From positions 17,904-81,903 of the forward strand of contig CASFTW010000011.1 in the NCBI GenBank assembly GCA_949297785.1: DNA of 64,000 nt, given 5' to 3'. The position numbers were made by a program, and so were the translations under genes. Below the pieces are notes generated by a model. It saw nothing but the letters and a program-made list of their open reading frames with translations, made no database searches and was not told the DNA's origin. Positions 9,179-17,465 of the stretch are shown in pieces. The first letter of the stretch is position 1. Each line of letters opens with the position of its first letter. This DNA is from an uncultured Spirochaetales bacterium (lineage in GTDB: Bacteria > Spirochaetota > Spirochaetia > Sphaerochaetales > Sphaerochaetaceae).

Positions 9179-9448
9179 TCAGAACTGATGTCCGAGTTCT
9201 TTCACTTTTGCAGTTATTTCCGCTTCCGGTGAGTTCTTTCCCGACAGCCGGAAGCTCTCGTCAATAAGACGGCCTTCGCCTTCAAAATATGCGATCTTCG
9301 GATCGACCAGTTCATACAGCCCTTTGCCGTCATGACCGGTGGCATAATATGAACCGTTGATCAGACATATGTTTTCTCTTGTTTCCTGCAGGAGATGTTC
9401 CTGCCTCAGTTCCATTTTTCCCATTTTTCTCAATACACCCTGTGCCAT
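9179..9448 (-). CDS. Small hypothetical protein
   Basis: Up to 89 residues, charged, without a membrane span. ENICLINGSYYATGHDGKGLYELVDPKIAYFEG looks like a beta-rich small domain; I recognise no family. The start is unclear: TTGACA with TTAGAT 18 bp downstream lies across the first ATG, which would favour the internal Met at 9424 or 9415. It is convergent with the DUF3089 gene and downstream of, but separated by a terminator from, the channel-like gene. Confidence 0.5.
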   Translation of the reverse strand: MAQGVLRKMGKMELRQEHLLQETRENICLINGSYYATGHDGKGLYELVDPKIAYFEGEGRLIDESFRLSGKNSPEAEITAKVKELGHQF

Positions 9449-9534
9449 CTAACAACATGCCGGTACTGATTGTCAAATGGAAAACTGCGGTTAAAGTGGA
9501 AAAAATATGTTTTTCATGTGTAGATGAAACGAAA

Positions 9535-9560
9535 ACAGGCTGCCACTCAAGACAGCCTGT
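9535..9560 (-). terminator. Terminator after the HTH-channel gene
   Basis: On the minus strand ACAGGCTG pairs with CAGCCTGT around a 10-nt loop, followed by TTTTCG. It ends transcription 29 nt past the stop of the channel-like gene. Confidence 0.65.
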
Positions 9561-9588
9561 AACGGTTTTCTCCAAAAAAGAAGGTTGA

Positions 9589-11337
9589 TCATACACCCCA
9601 CATGTAGGCCATTGCCGGGATTGCGATGAACATCGCCACGGTGCACAGTGTGAGGATCACGAAAAGAACTCTCAGCTTTATGCCGTTGTATGCGATAAGC
9701 ACTTTGTCTTTTCTCACCTGAGCCCTCTTTGCCGCAATGGACTGGTATGTCATTATCATGATGACGGCGAGGGTGAAAATATTGATCATCGTTATGAGCG
9801 AGAAGATTCCCGCATCAGATACCATAGAGAGACCGACGAGCATGGAAGATATTACGCCGAAAAGGCCTGTACCGAGCATCCCTATGCTGTCTTCGCCGGT
9901 ATAGCTCTGGCTGTAGAATGCGATTATGATCCAGATCACGACGCTGAAGAGGTTAATGAAAGCCTGAAGGAAGAGCGACATTCCTGCACGGTTTGCCCTG
10001 ACTATGATCTCAAGCTGCGTTCTCACCGAGTCTTCAAAATGAACAGCAGGATCGTTATTCGTGTCATAGTAATAGTTGAGACGCAGGGTGAAATTCTTCA
10101 TCTCATCTGTTTCGTTGATGAGCCTGTAGCCTGATGTGACACCGAAATAGGGCGTGAAGCCGCTTACAAGTGTTCCTTCGCTGTCAGTTGAGGTATCTGG
10201 CACATAGCGTATGTAATCGGCATCCATGGTTGGCAGGATATACATCTTGAACTGGACGGAATCCAGAGGATAGCGCACGCTGTCGAATGCTTTCTCGAAT
10301 TTTGCGCTGAATCTTATCTTCTGGTAGCACATCGTCCTGAGGTTTCCCTCTTCATCGTAATACTGCACTTCCTCAAGTTCCTTCAGCGTTCCCAGCGTAT
10401 CAGGGACAAACTCTCCGTTGCCGATCACAAACATTGTCTCTTTGTCCGTCAGTACGTTTGAAGGTGTCTCACCAGGATAGTATTCCCTGTCATGGGTGTC
10501 GACCCAGTATTCGAAATAGTCGTAATGATCATCGATCCATTCGTCATATGAGAAGGTCTGTACAGGGAGTGTTTCCCCGCTTTCCGCATAGTAGTCGGTG
10601 ATGATCTGGTCGGCAAGCACGTTTCTGGCATAATGGCGGAACATTTCCCTGAATTCATCCTTGTCGAACTTGAAGTACAGCTGCATTCTGCCTTCATATG
10701 ACGAGGTTGCGGATTCGATGTTCTTGATCTTCTCGAGAACGGCGCCGACAGTGACTTCGACATAGTAAGCATCAGGGTTATTGGCTTTCGATGTGCTTTC
10801 AAGATCATCATGGTATTTCACCTGGACCGGATCATACTTATCATATGAGAGACCGTCGCTTCCGATCTTGTATTTGTGCAGATCGCCTGTTCTCTCGACA
10901 AGCACTTCACTTGCACAGAAGATGATGTAGGCAATGAGCGGAACGGCTATGACAAGCACGGAGAGAATGAGCTTTATTCTCTTCTTGTATCCTATCATTT
11001 TCCAGTTTCTTGATATGAAATGCCTCTGTCTCTGACGTTCGATGTCATTTTCGATGTCATTTCTCTGGATGGAAATGAGATCCATATCAAGCGGAAGCTT
11101 CTCGAGATCGGGAAGCTCTTTGTCATCATCAATGAGGCTTTCAAGCGGAATGAAGAAGTATGCGGCGACTTTTGCGCATATCTTTCTTGTCGGTTCTTCC
11201 TTTCCGCTGAGAATATCATTGATTTTCGATTCGCTCACAGATATTGCCCTGTAAAGCGAAATACCGTGCTTTTCCTCAAGAAAAGCTCCCAGTTTTTTCA
11301 GTTTGTCCTTTGTTTTCTTTCCCACTGTATTATTCAT
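9589..11337 (-). CDS. HTH-domain membrane protein with a pentameric ligand-gated ion channel-like core
   Basis: 582 residues. Residues 14-70 form an XRE-like helix-turn-helix (LYRAISVSESKINDILSGKEE). A hydrophobic span lies at about 121-147, then some 300 residues predicted outside the cell, then four spans at about 453-476, 485-506, 510-532 and 556-578 with a short cytoplasmic loop before the last. Residues 189-222 resemble the first beta strands of a Cys-loop receptor domain. RFSAKFEKAFDSVRYPLDS (342-360) parallels the FxxxFD-xRYPFDSQ loop of GLIC, and the first channel helix with its following AFYSQSY parallels GLIC's AFWSTSY. The M1 proline and the cysteine pair are absent. Family membership is my inference from pattern; the function is unknown. 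Confidence 0.6.
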   Translation of the reverse strand: MNNTVGKKTKDKLKKLGAFLEEKHGISLYRAISVSESKINDILSGKEEPTRKICAKVAAYFFIPLESLIDDDKELPDLEKLPLDMDLISIQRNDIENDIERQRQRHFISRNWKMIGYKKRIKLILSVLVIAVPLIAYIIFCASEVLVERTGDLHKYKIGSDGLSYDKYDPVQVKYHDDLESTSKANNPDAYYVEVTVGAVLEKIKNIESATSSYEGRMQLYFKFDKDEFREMFRHYARNVLADQIITDYYAESGETLPVQTFSYDEWIDDHYDYFEYWVDTHDREYYPGETPSNVLTDKETMFVIGNGEFVPDTLGTLKELEEVQYYDEEGNLRTMCYQKIRFSAKFEKAFDSVRYPLDSVQFKMYILPTMDADYIRYVPDTSTDSEGTLVSGFTPYFGVTSGYRLINETDEMKNFTLRLNYYYDTNNDPAVHFEDSVRTQLEIIVRANRAGMSLFLQAFINLFSVVIWIIIAFYSQSYTGEDSIGMLGTGLFGVISSMLVGLSMVSDAGIFSLITMINIFTLAVIMIMTYQSIAAKRAQVRKDKVLIAYNGIKLRVLFVILTLCTVAMFIAIPAMAYMWGV

Positions 11338-11471
11338 AAGCCGTAATAATATATGGAAATAGGAATGCTTGGGAAGTATGCGGATGTGAAAGTCTGTTAA
11401 CGTTGGATATTAATTTTTTCTATTTTTGTTACATTCTGCTTTTCTTTTTGTTTTCATATAAGAGGTGTGTT

Positions 11472-11876
11472 GTGTGTACAGGAATAATAGCTGTTGATGA
11501 AAAATACGGATATTCGCTTTTCGGCAGAAGACTGTCGAAAGACAGAGTGATGCTTGATGACATTGTAATGGGCCTCGGTGAAGGGGATAATCTGTATGTA
11601 TCTGAATACAGCTATGATATTTTTCCGGATGATGCAAGGAAAAAAATTATCTGTCCGCTGCCGGATGAAATTCCTCCTGATGCCGTTTTTTTCTTCGAAG
11701 CGGAAGATTTTTCATCATTTCCTCTGAACCGGCTGATCGTCTACAGATGGAACAGGCATTATCCGTCAGATGTGAAATACAACCCGTATCTTCACGGATG
11801 GAAAAGAATTTCCTCATCTGATTTCAGGGGAAACTCGCATGAGAAGATCACAAAGGAGGTTTATGCGAAATGCTGA
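11472..11876 (+). CDS. Conserved hypothetical protein (family often auto-labelled ribonuclease Z)
   Basis: 134 residues. IIAVDEKYGYSLFGRRLSKDRVMLDDI, LYVSEYSYDIF, LIVYRWNRHYPSDVKY and GNSHEKITKEVYAK match a small Firmicutes/spirochaete family that I recall carrying the label ribonuclease Z, although the RNase Z HxHxDH metal site is absent, so that label is doubtful. GTG 11472 is chosen: AGAGG is 6 nt upstream and the family begins at the IIAVD strand. It overlaps the nuclease gene by 7 nt, implying coupled translation and a shared job. Confidence 0.7.
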   Translation: MCTGIIAVDEKYGYSLFGRRLSKDRVMLDDIVMGLGEGDNLYVSEYSYDIFPDDARKKIICPLPDEIPPDAVFFFEAEDFSSFPLNRLIVYRWNRHYPSDVKYNPYLHGWKRISSSDFRGNSHEKITKEVYAKC

Positions 11877-12847
11877 GAAGGACCGCTGAGGTAATGAAAA
11901 TTCTGGCAATTGTATCTGTTTTTGTGTTTTCGTTTGCATCCTGCAGCCCTGATATGTTTTTTCCTGAAAAAGAAGATGGTGAAAGCATTCCAAGTTCCGG
12001 CATTGCGGCATTTCAGAATCATGCGGATATAATTTCAACTCCAATCGATGATGACCTTGCATTCATTCAATATAATGATAATCAGCCGGAATTTGCTGAA
12101 GATGACTGGAATGGAGGCAGATATTATATATATCTGTCTGAGCTTGATGAATTTGGTCGTGTAGGTGTTACACAAGGCTTATTTGATTATGAGCATTTTC
12201 CAGATGAGGAAAGAGGCAGTATCAGTTCCGTAACTCCAACCGGCTGGGTCAATAATTCATATTCGATAGTATCCGGCGGATATCTTCTTAATCGATGTCA
12301 TACGCTGGGCCATCAATTCAGCGGAATAAACGCGGAACCGCGTGCTCTGATTGCCGGAACACGTTTTTTCAACATAGAAGGCAATCTGCCTTTTGAAAAT
12401 ATTGTTGCGGATCATATGAAAGAAAATAACGGTTCGGAAAGCGAGGTGATGCATCAGGTGCTTGTCAGGGTGACGCCTGATTTCTATGAAGATAATCTTT
12501 TCTGTCATGGTGTTATTTATGAAGCAGACTGCATGCAATGCGATGATATTGATTTTGCCGTTTATATGATGAATAAACAGCCTGGAATAACCATTGATTA
12601 CCGGACAGGTGATAACTGGGCAAATGACGGGGAAAGTCCAATTGACACATCCGTTCTTCCTGGTGCAACGGCTTATGTATACAGCAGAGACAGTGATAAA
12701 TTTCATTTGCCTTCATGCCGTTTCGCCGTGAATATGAAAGAGGAAAACCGTGTTGATATTACTGCTCCCTATGAATGGATGGTTGATAAGCTAGAACTTT
12801 CACCATGTGGGATATGTAATCCATATCCTGTACAACAGCCGGCCTGA
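11870..12847 (+). CDS. Secreted DNA/RNA non-specific endonuclease lipoprotein
   Basis: 325 residues. The leader ends SFASC, a lipobox. The nuclease core has VSGGYLLNRCHTLGHQFSG, where N-R-C-H replaces the DRGH active-site block as usual in the streptococcal branch, then ALIAGTRFFNIEGNLPFENIVADHM. The C-terminus FHLPSCRFAVNMKEENR ... LSPCGICNPY is the small Cys-rich module often appended to such nucleases. It probably degrades extracellular nucleic acid at the cell surface. A good ribosome site AAGGAGG precedes it. Confidence 0.87.
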   Translation: MLRRTAEVMKILAIVSVFVFSFASCSPDMFFPEKEDGESIPSSGIAAFQNHADIISTPIDDDLAFIQYNDNQPEFAEDDWNGGRYYIYLSELDEFGRVGVTQGLFDYEHFPDEERGSISSVTPTGWVNNSYSIVSGGYLLNRCHTLGHQFSGINAEPRALIAGTRFFNIEGNLPFENIVADHMKENNGSESEVMHQVLVRVTPDFYEDNLFCHGVIYEADCMQCDDIDFAVYMMNKQPGITIDYRTGDNWANDGESPIDTSVLPGATAYVYSRDSDKFHLPSCRFAVNMKEENRVDITAPYEWMVDKLELSPCGICNPYPVQQPA

Positions 12848-12892
12848 TTCATAGAATAATGCCGATCAGATTAAAAACAGACTTGCCGGTGT

Positions 12893-12921
12893 TTGCATCA
12901 GTAGTGCAATTATGCTATAGT
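12893..12921 (+). promoter_or_regulatory. Promoter for a leaderless transporter mRNA
   Basis: TTGCAT (12893-12898), 17-bp spacer, TATAGT (12916-12921) with an extended TG two bases upstream. The ATG at 12930 is only 8 nt after the -10 box and no ribosome site exists, so the mRNA should begin at or next to the start codon. No preQ1 riboswitch is possible in so short a leader. Confidence 0.75.
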
Positions 12922-12929
12922 CCATCCTC

Positions 12930-13601
12930 ATGAATAACAAGGTCTCGGAAAACCCTTCAAAAAACCGGAAAGGTGATTTCTCACCGCTTGTCGTAATCAC
13001 AGCTTTTCTGGTCACTCTTTATCTCGTTGCCAATCTGATGGCAGTCAAGATCATCTCAATCGGATCTTTGTCGCTTTTTGATGCAGGAACAATCACATTC
13101 CCTTTTGCTTACATGGCAGGGGATGTGCTGGCAGAAGTATGGGGATACAGGACGGCACGCAAAGTCATTTATCTGACATTCATATGCAATGCAATGCTTG
13201 TCATCTTCACCTCAATCGGTGTTGTGTTGCCTTATCCTGATTACATGGAACCTGTCCAGAGGGCATATTCCGTGATTTACACCTATGTGCCGCGTATTGT
13301 CATCGCTTCCCTTATTTCCTTTCTTCTGGGACAGCTGGCAAATGCAAAGGTGCTTGTCTGGATAAAGGAAAAGCAGAAAGACGGGAAACTGCTGTGGGTG
13401 AGGACGATAGCATCCTCTGCCGTGGGATATGTCTTTGACACTGTGTTTTTCGTTATCATCGCATTCGCAGGGACAACACCTGCATCCGATCTTCTGTCAA
13501 TGATCATCGTGCAGTATGCGGCCAAAATACTGATCGAGGCTGTGGCCGGCACTCCTCTTGCATATGCCGTGATCGGACTTTTGAAAAGGAAGTTCCTATG
13601 A
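12930..13601 (+). CDS. Queuosine precursor transporter (YhhQ/QPTR family)
   Basis: 223 residues with about six spans. LVANLMAVKIISIGSLSLFDAGTITFPFAYMAGDVLAEVWGYRTARKVIY is the signature region of the VUT/YhhQ family, whose characterised members import preQ0, preQ1 or queuine. It sits in the inner membrane. It overlaps the radical SAM gene by 4 nt (ATGA), which fits a two-gene queuosine salvage operon. Confidence 0.9.
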   Translation: MNNKVSENPSKNRKGDFSPLVVITAFLVTLYLVANLMAVKIISIGSLSLFDAGTITFPFAYMAGDVLAEVWGYRTARKVIYLTFICNAMLVIFTSIGVVLPYPDYMEPVQRAYSVIYTYVPRIVIASLISFLLGQLANAKVLVWIKEKQKDGKLLWVRTIASSAVGYVFDTVFFVIIAFAGTTPASDLLSMIIVQYAAKILIEAVAGTPLAYAVIGLLKRKFL

Positions 13602-14287
13602 GCGGACTGGTACGTTACAGCACAATTGATTCGGGCCTGAAAAGGGAATTCCTTCTGCTTCAGGGTGCAGGCTGTGCATGGAGGAAATGCACTTTCTGTG
13701 ATTATTATCTTGATACTTCATCCGATCCGTTTGTCATTAATGAGTCTGTTCTTGATATGGTGAGCGGAAAATACGGCGTTCTCGATATAATAAACTCGGG
13801 TTCTGCTATGGAACTTGATGACCGTACGCTTGGCAGGATCTGTGCGACAGTGAAGGAAAAAGGGATAAAGGATCTCTGGTTTGAGGCTCACTGGATGTAC
13901 CGTAATTCTCTTGCCGGCTTTGCAGAGCAGTTTGACTGCCGTGTGCATTACAGGGTGGGCGTTGAAACTTTCAATCCCGACCTGAGGCTGAAATGGAAAA
14001 AAGGCATAGGACGGGATGTTACAGCAGAAGAAATACGCAGGTATTTTGACGGTATATGTCTTCTTGCAGGGGTGAAGGGCCAGACACTTGAAGACATAAA
14101 ATCATCGGTGGAAACTGCCGAAAGACTCTTTGATTATTATTCCGTCAATCTCTTCTGCCCGAATTCCTCGCAGGAGGAAAGGGACGATGAACTTGCCGAT
14201 GCGTTTATAAGACAAATCGTACCTTCCCTGAGAAAGAGCCGCAAGGCGGAAATCCTCATCGACAATACAGATCTGGGAGTAGGCTGA
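13598..14287 (+). CDS. Radical SAM enzyme, candidate queuine lyase (QueL-like)
   Basis: 229 residues. The cluster motif is C26-x4-C31-x2-C34 (GAGCAWRKCTFCDYYLD), one residue longer than the canonical C-x3-C-x2-C. Other blocks are VINSGS-type INSGSAMELDD, LWFEAHWMYR and YRVGVETF. The coupling to a queuosine-precursor transporter suggests that it processes imported queuine or queuosine, as QueL does in clostridia; this is inferred from context and recollection, not shown by the sequence alone. Other radical SAM functions remain possible. Confidence 0.7.
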   Translation: MSGLVRYSTIDSGLKREFLLLQGAGCAWRKCTFCDYYLDTSSDPFVINESVLDMVSGKYGVLDIINSGSAMELDDRTLGRICATVKEKGIKDLWFEAHWMYRNSLAGFAEQFDCRVHYRVGVETFNPDLRLKWKKGIGRDVTAEEIRRYFDGICLLAGVKGQTLEDIKSSVETAERLFDYYSVNLFCPNSSQEERDDELADAFIRQIVPSLRKSRKAEILIDNTDLGVG

Positions 14288-14301
14288 GCCTGCTCCTTTT
14301 T
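14278..14301 (+). terminator. Terminator embedded in the radical SAM stop codon
   Basis: AGTAGGC (14278-14284) pairs with GCCTGCT (14288-14294) with one wobble. The TGA stop codon is the loop, and CCTTTTT follows. Confidence 0.55.
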
Positions 14302-14354
14302 ATTGCCGGAAGAAAGTCACACTTGTGCCGGTGAAAAAAAGTGAAAAATTTTTC

Positions 14355-14411
14355 TTGACAGCTGGAAAAACCTGTGAGATAAAGATTCTAGGTTCATTTA
14401 ACCGGTTAAAT
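14355..14411 (+). promoter_or_regulatory. Promoter and LacI-type operator of the sugar ABC operon
   Basis: TTGACA (14355-14360), 17-bp spacer, GATAAA (14378-14383). Downstream lies a perfect 16-bp palindrome with central CG, ATTTAACCGGTTAAAT (14396-14411), placed to block elongation or initiation. The LacI gene at the end of this module is the obvious candidate repressor. Confidence 0.8.
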
Positions 14412-14432
14412 TAACCAAAAAGGAGAAATACA

Positions 14433-15692
14433 ATGAAAAAAGTCTTATTGTTTGCACTCATTGCGGCACTGGCTCTGAACAGCGTTTTCGCCAACGGAAG
14501 TTCCGAGTCGGCAAGCAGTGACGGACGCACTCAGGTGACGGTTGCTCTCTGGGCTGCAGACCGCGGTGACAGACTCGAAAGATCGGAAGCCGAATTTGAG
14601 GCGTCACATCCTGATATCGACATCAATTTCCAGGTTCAGTCCGGAGACTATTCCAACTATCTGGGAGCCAAGACAGCTGCGAATGATCTTGCAGATATCT
14701 ATCTGCTGACTCCGTATGCACAGGTGAAAACCTTTGCTCAGGCGGGAAGGATACAGGACCTCTCTGATGCCCCGTTTGTAAGCGAGGTATATCCGGAATC
14801 TCTTGATTCAGCTTCCTATGACGGAAAGGTGTACGGCTATCCTGCAAACTATGAATTCCTCGGCGTATACTACAACAGAGACATCTTTGAAGCCTGCGGA
14901 ATCACTGAAGTGCCGACCACCAGAAGCGAATTCATCCAGGTGTGCGAGACCCTTCAGGCAAACGGCTATCAGCCGATTGCTTCCACATTCAAGGAATCAT
15001 GGACACTGAAGCATCTTTTCAGCATTCTTCTCACAACTGTCGTTCAGGATGATATTCCGGGTTTCATTGACAGCCTGAACAGCGGGGAGGGTACATTCAA
15101 TGTTGAGGGAATCGACGATGTATTCGCCTTTGCAGATATTCTCAGCAAGTATTCAGGTGCCAACTATAAGGATATGGACTCAACATCAGGCTACAACGCT
15201 CTTGCAAACGGCAGCGCTGCAATGCTTATTTCAGGTGAGTTCTCACTTTCCGCACTTGACAATATTTCAAACCCGCCTGACATCGGACTGTTTGCTGTTC
15301 CGGTAAGCGAGAATCCCGAGAGAAACAAGCTTGCAGTTGATGTGGGACAGGTATTTGTTGTCAATGCAAAGCCGGATAACCAGGAAGCCACAATGGAGGT
15401 TCTCGATTTCCTCAGCGACGGTTCTCTTGAGAACGGATACGTTGCAATCATGTCCAATGAAATCGGTTCTGCACCACCTGCTATGCCGTTCAACTTCACA
15501 TTCGAATGCCAAGCTTATGCTGATTACCTTGCCTATGCGGATGCCGGAAATACGGTACCATGGGTATACCAGCAGTTTGCAAACGGATTCGATGTCGTTT
15601 CCGGCGATATCTTCCAGGCATACGTATTCGGAGCCAAAGATCAGGCAACAGTTCTCTCTGAGCTTGATGAAGCATATAAAACTTTCATTTGA
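14433..15692 (+). CDS. Sugar ABC transporter substrate-binding protein
   Basis: 419 residues. The leader ends NSVFANGSSES, the spirochaete-style export signal. VTVALWAADRGDRLERSEAEFEASHPDIDINFQ and LADIYLLTPYAQVKTFAQAG are typical of family 1 carbohydrate-binding proteins; PANYEFLGVYYNRDIFEACGI follows. The ligand is unknown. AAGGAG precedes the ATG. Two permeases follow, but no ATPase gene is present, so a shared MsmX-like ATPase must be encoded elsewhere. Confidence 0.93.
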   Translation: MKKVLLFALIAALALNSVFANGSSESASSDGRTQVTVALWAADRGDRLERSEAEFEASHPDIDINFQVQSGDYSNYLGAKTAANDLADIYLLTPYAQVKTFAQAGRIQDLSDAPFVSEVYPESLDSASYDGKVYGYPANYEFLGVYYNRDIFEACGITEVPTTRSEFIQVCETLQANGYQPIASTFKESWTLKHLFSILLTTVVQDDIPGFIDSLNSGEGTFNVEGIDDVFAFADILSKYSGANYKDMDSTSGYNALANGSAAMLISGEFSLSALDNISNPPDIGLFAVPVSENPERNKLAVDVGQVFVVNAKPDNQEATMEVLDFLSDGSLENGYVAIMSNEIGSAPPAMPFNFTFECQAYADYLAYADAGNTVPWVYQQFANGFDVVSGDIFQAYVFGAKDQATVLSELDEAYKTFI

Positions 15693-15711
15693 TTCTAACA
15701 GCTACTTTTGT

Positions 15712-15743
15712 CCCTGAGCATGTTAAGGAAGGCATGCTCAGGG
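15712..15743 (+). promoter_or_regulatory. Intercistronic hairpin, binding protein/permease
   Basis: Perfect 11-bp stem, CCCTGAGCATG with CATGCTCAGGG, loop of 10 nt, in the gap after the binding-protein gene. Without a clean T-run it probably stabilises the upstream message or partly attenuates the permeases. Confidence 0.7.
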
Positions 15744-15759
15744 CTCTTTCGGGGGTTTT

Positions 15760-16635
15760 ATGAAGAAAAAAACTGTAATCTACCTGTTATGCATCCTTCC
15801 GGCACTCTGTTTCTATTCATTTGCTCTGCTGATACCTCTTTTCTTCGGGACAATTCCATATTCGACATATGACTGGAACCTCATGTCCGGTATCAAGAAT
15901 TTCACCGGACTGGGAAACTATATTGAAATATTCAGTGATGCCGACTTTTTCAGGACGCTCTGGTTCACCGTGAAGGTCGGTGTGACCACTGTTGTGCTGA
16001 GCAACCTGCTGGCATTCATTCTCGCATATTTCCTGTCAAAGGGTGATGTGAGATGCAAAAGCGTGTCCCGTGCATTCTTTTTCATCCCGAATATCATAAG
16101 TTCGGTTCTCGTCGCTTTCATATGGTATGTGATGTTCGCCTGGGTCCTGCCGTCACTTGCACAGACTTTCAATATTGAATGGCTGAAGAGCATAAGCTGG
16201 TTCGGAGAAACTTCACATGCGACATTCACGATCATCGTGGTATCAGTATGGCAGAGCCTGGGCTTTTCCCTTCTGATTTATATTGCAGGTTTCCAGACGA
16301 TACCATCAGAGCTGATCGAAGCTGCAGAGATGGACGGATGCACCGGTGTGAAAAGCATTACGAAAGTTCAGGTCCCTCTTCTCATGTCTACAATAACCAT
16401 CAACCTTTTCATTTCAATTGCCGGCGCGTTCAAGGCTTTCGATATTCCTTTCGCGCTCACTGACGGCGGACCGTTCGGCACGACACAGACAATTGCGCTG
16501 AATATCTATCAGGAAGCGTTCATACGTTACCGCATGGGAATGGGAAGTGCGAAATCTGTTGTCCTTTTCCTGCTTGTCGCACTCGTGACAATCGTACAGC
16601 TGCGCATCACATCAAAGAAGGAGGTTGAATACTGA
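15760..16635 (+). CDS. Sugar ABC transporter permease (MalF/UgpA type)
   Basis: 291 residues, six spans. The coupling-helix motif is EAAEMDGCTGVKSITKVQVPLL near residue 190. LTDGGPFGTTQTIALNIYQEAF is typical of the first sugar permease subunit. The ribosome site is weak (GGGGG just upstream). Its last base is shared with the ATG of the next permease. Confidence 0.93.
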   Translation: MKKKTVIYLLCILPALCFYSFALLIPLFFGTIPYSTYDWNLMSGIKNFTGLGNYIEIFSDADFFRTLWFTVKVGVTTVVLSNLLAFILAYFLSKGDVRCKSVSRAFFFIPNIISSVLVAFIWYVMFAWVLPSLAQTFNIEWLKSISWFGETSHATFTIIVVSVWQSLGFSLLIYIAGFQTIPSELIEAAEMDGCTGVKSITKVQVPLLMSTITINLFISIAGAFKAFDIPFALTDGGPFGTTQTIALNIYQEAFIRYRMGMGSAKSVVLFLLVALVTIVQLRITSKKEVEY

Positions 16636-17450
16636 TGAGAAAGAGAAAAGCATCCAGCATTGTTCTTTTTGTACTTGGCATTCTTTTTATGCTTCCTGTT
16701 TTCATCCTGGTGATGAACTCATTCAAAACATATGATGAGGTCATCAAATCATTTGTCACGCTGCCAAAGTCCCTTTATCTGGGAAATTTTGCTGAAGCGG
16801 CACGCCTGATGAATTACGGTGTCGCAGTCAGGAACAGCCTTTTCATCACCATCTGCACGGTTATCGTCTGTACGATAATCTCATTTTTCGCCTCATTCGG
16901 TATTTCACATCTGAGAGGCAAAAAGCAGACAGGATTCTATCTTCTTTTCTCTCTCGGGCAGATAATACCGTTCCATACAATAATGATCGCACTGTCGGTG
17001 ATGATGACGAACCTCAACATGAACAACAGCCTGATCACACTCATCATCCTCTATTCCGGTTTTCACTGTGCGTTCGGTATATTCACATATTTCGGATTCC
17101 TCAAAACGGTACCGCTTTCACTGGAGGAGGCTGCCACCATCGACGGATGCGGCACACTGAGACTGATATGGCAGATTTATTTTCCTCTTGTCCTGCCCAC
17201 TACGGTCACGATTGTCGTGCTGTTCTTCCTCTGGACCTGGAATGATTTCCTTATGCCGAGCATCCTGATAAGCGATTCCGCGCTGAGAACGATCACTGTA
17301 AATATGTATATATTCAAGGGATCGACACAGTCGAACTGGAATCTGTTCATGGCCGCACTGGTTATTTCCATCATTCCTATTGTCATCGTATATCTGTTCA
17401 CACAGAGATACATAACATCCGGTATTACAGCCGGCGCCGTAAAGCAGTGA
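16635..17450 (+). CDS. Sugar ABC transporter permease (MalG/UgpE type)
   Basis: 271 residues with six spans. The leader region FMLPVFILVMNSFKTYDEV and the coupling motif EEAATIDGCGTLRLIWQIYFPLVLP identify the second sugar permease. AGGAGG is 8-10 nt upstream of the ATG. Pairs with the preceding permease in the membrane. Confidence 0.93.
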   Translation: MRKRKASSIVLFVLGILFMLPVFILVMNSFKTYDEVIKSFVTLPKSLYLGNFAEAARLMNYGVAVRNSLFITICTVIVCTIISFFASFGISHLRGKKQTGFYLLFSLGQIIPFHTIMIALSVMMTNLNMNNSLITLIILYSGFHCAFGIFTYFGFLKTVPLSLEEAATIDGCGTLRLIWQIYFPLVLPTTVTIVVLFFLWTWNDFLMPSILISDSALRTITVNMYIFKGSTQSNWNLFMAALVISIIPIVIVYLFTQRYITSGITAGAVKQ

Positions 17451-17465
17451 GATATGGAGAGAAAT

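Noticed and set aside
11403..11471. N-terminal hydrophobic extension (from TTG 11403) making the small nuclease partner a membrane protein
   Set aside because: GTG 11472 has a good ribosome site and matches where the family's first strand begins; the upstream stretch is AT-rich leader.
12841..12929. preQ1 riboswitch before the queuosine-precursor transporter
   Set aside because: The promoter -10 box is 8 nt from the ATG, leaving no leader, and no preQ1 aptamer consensus is visible upstream.
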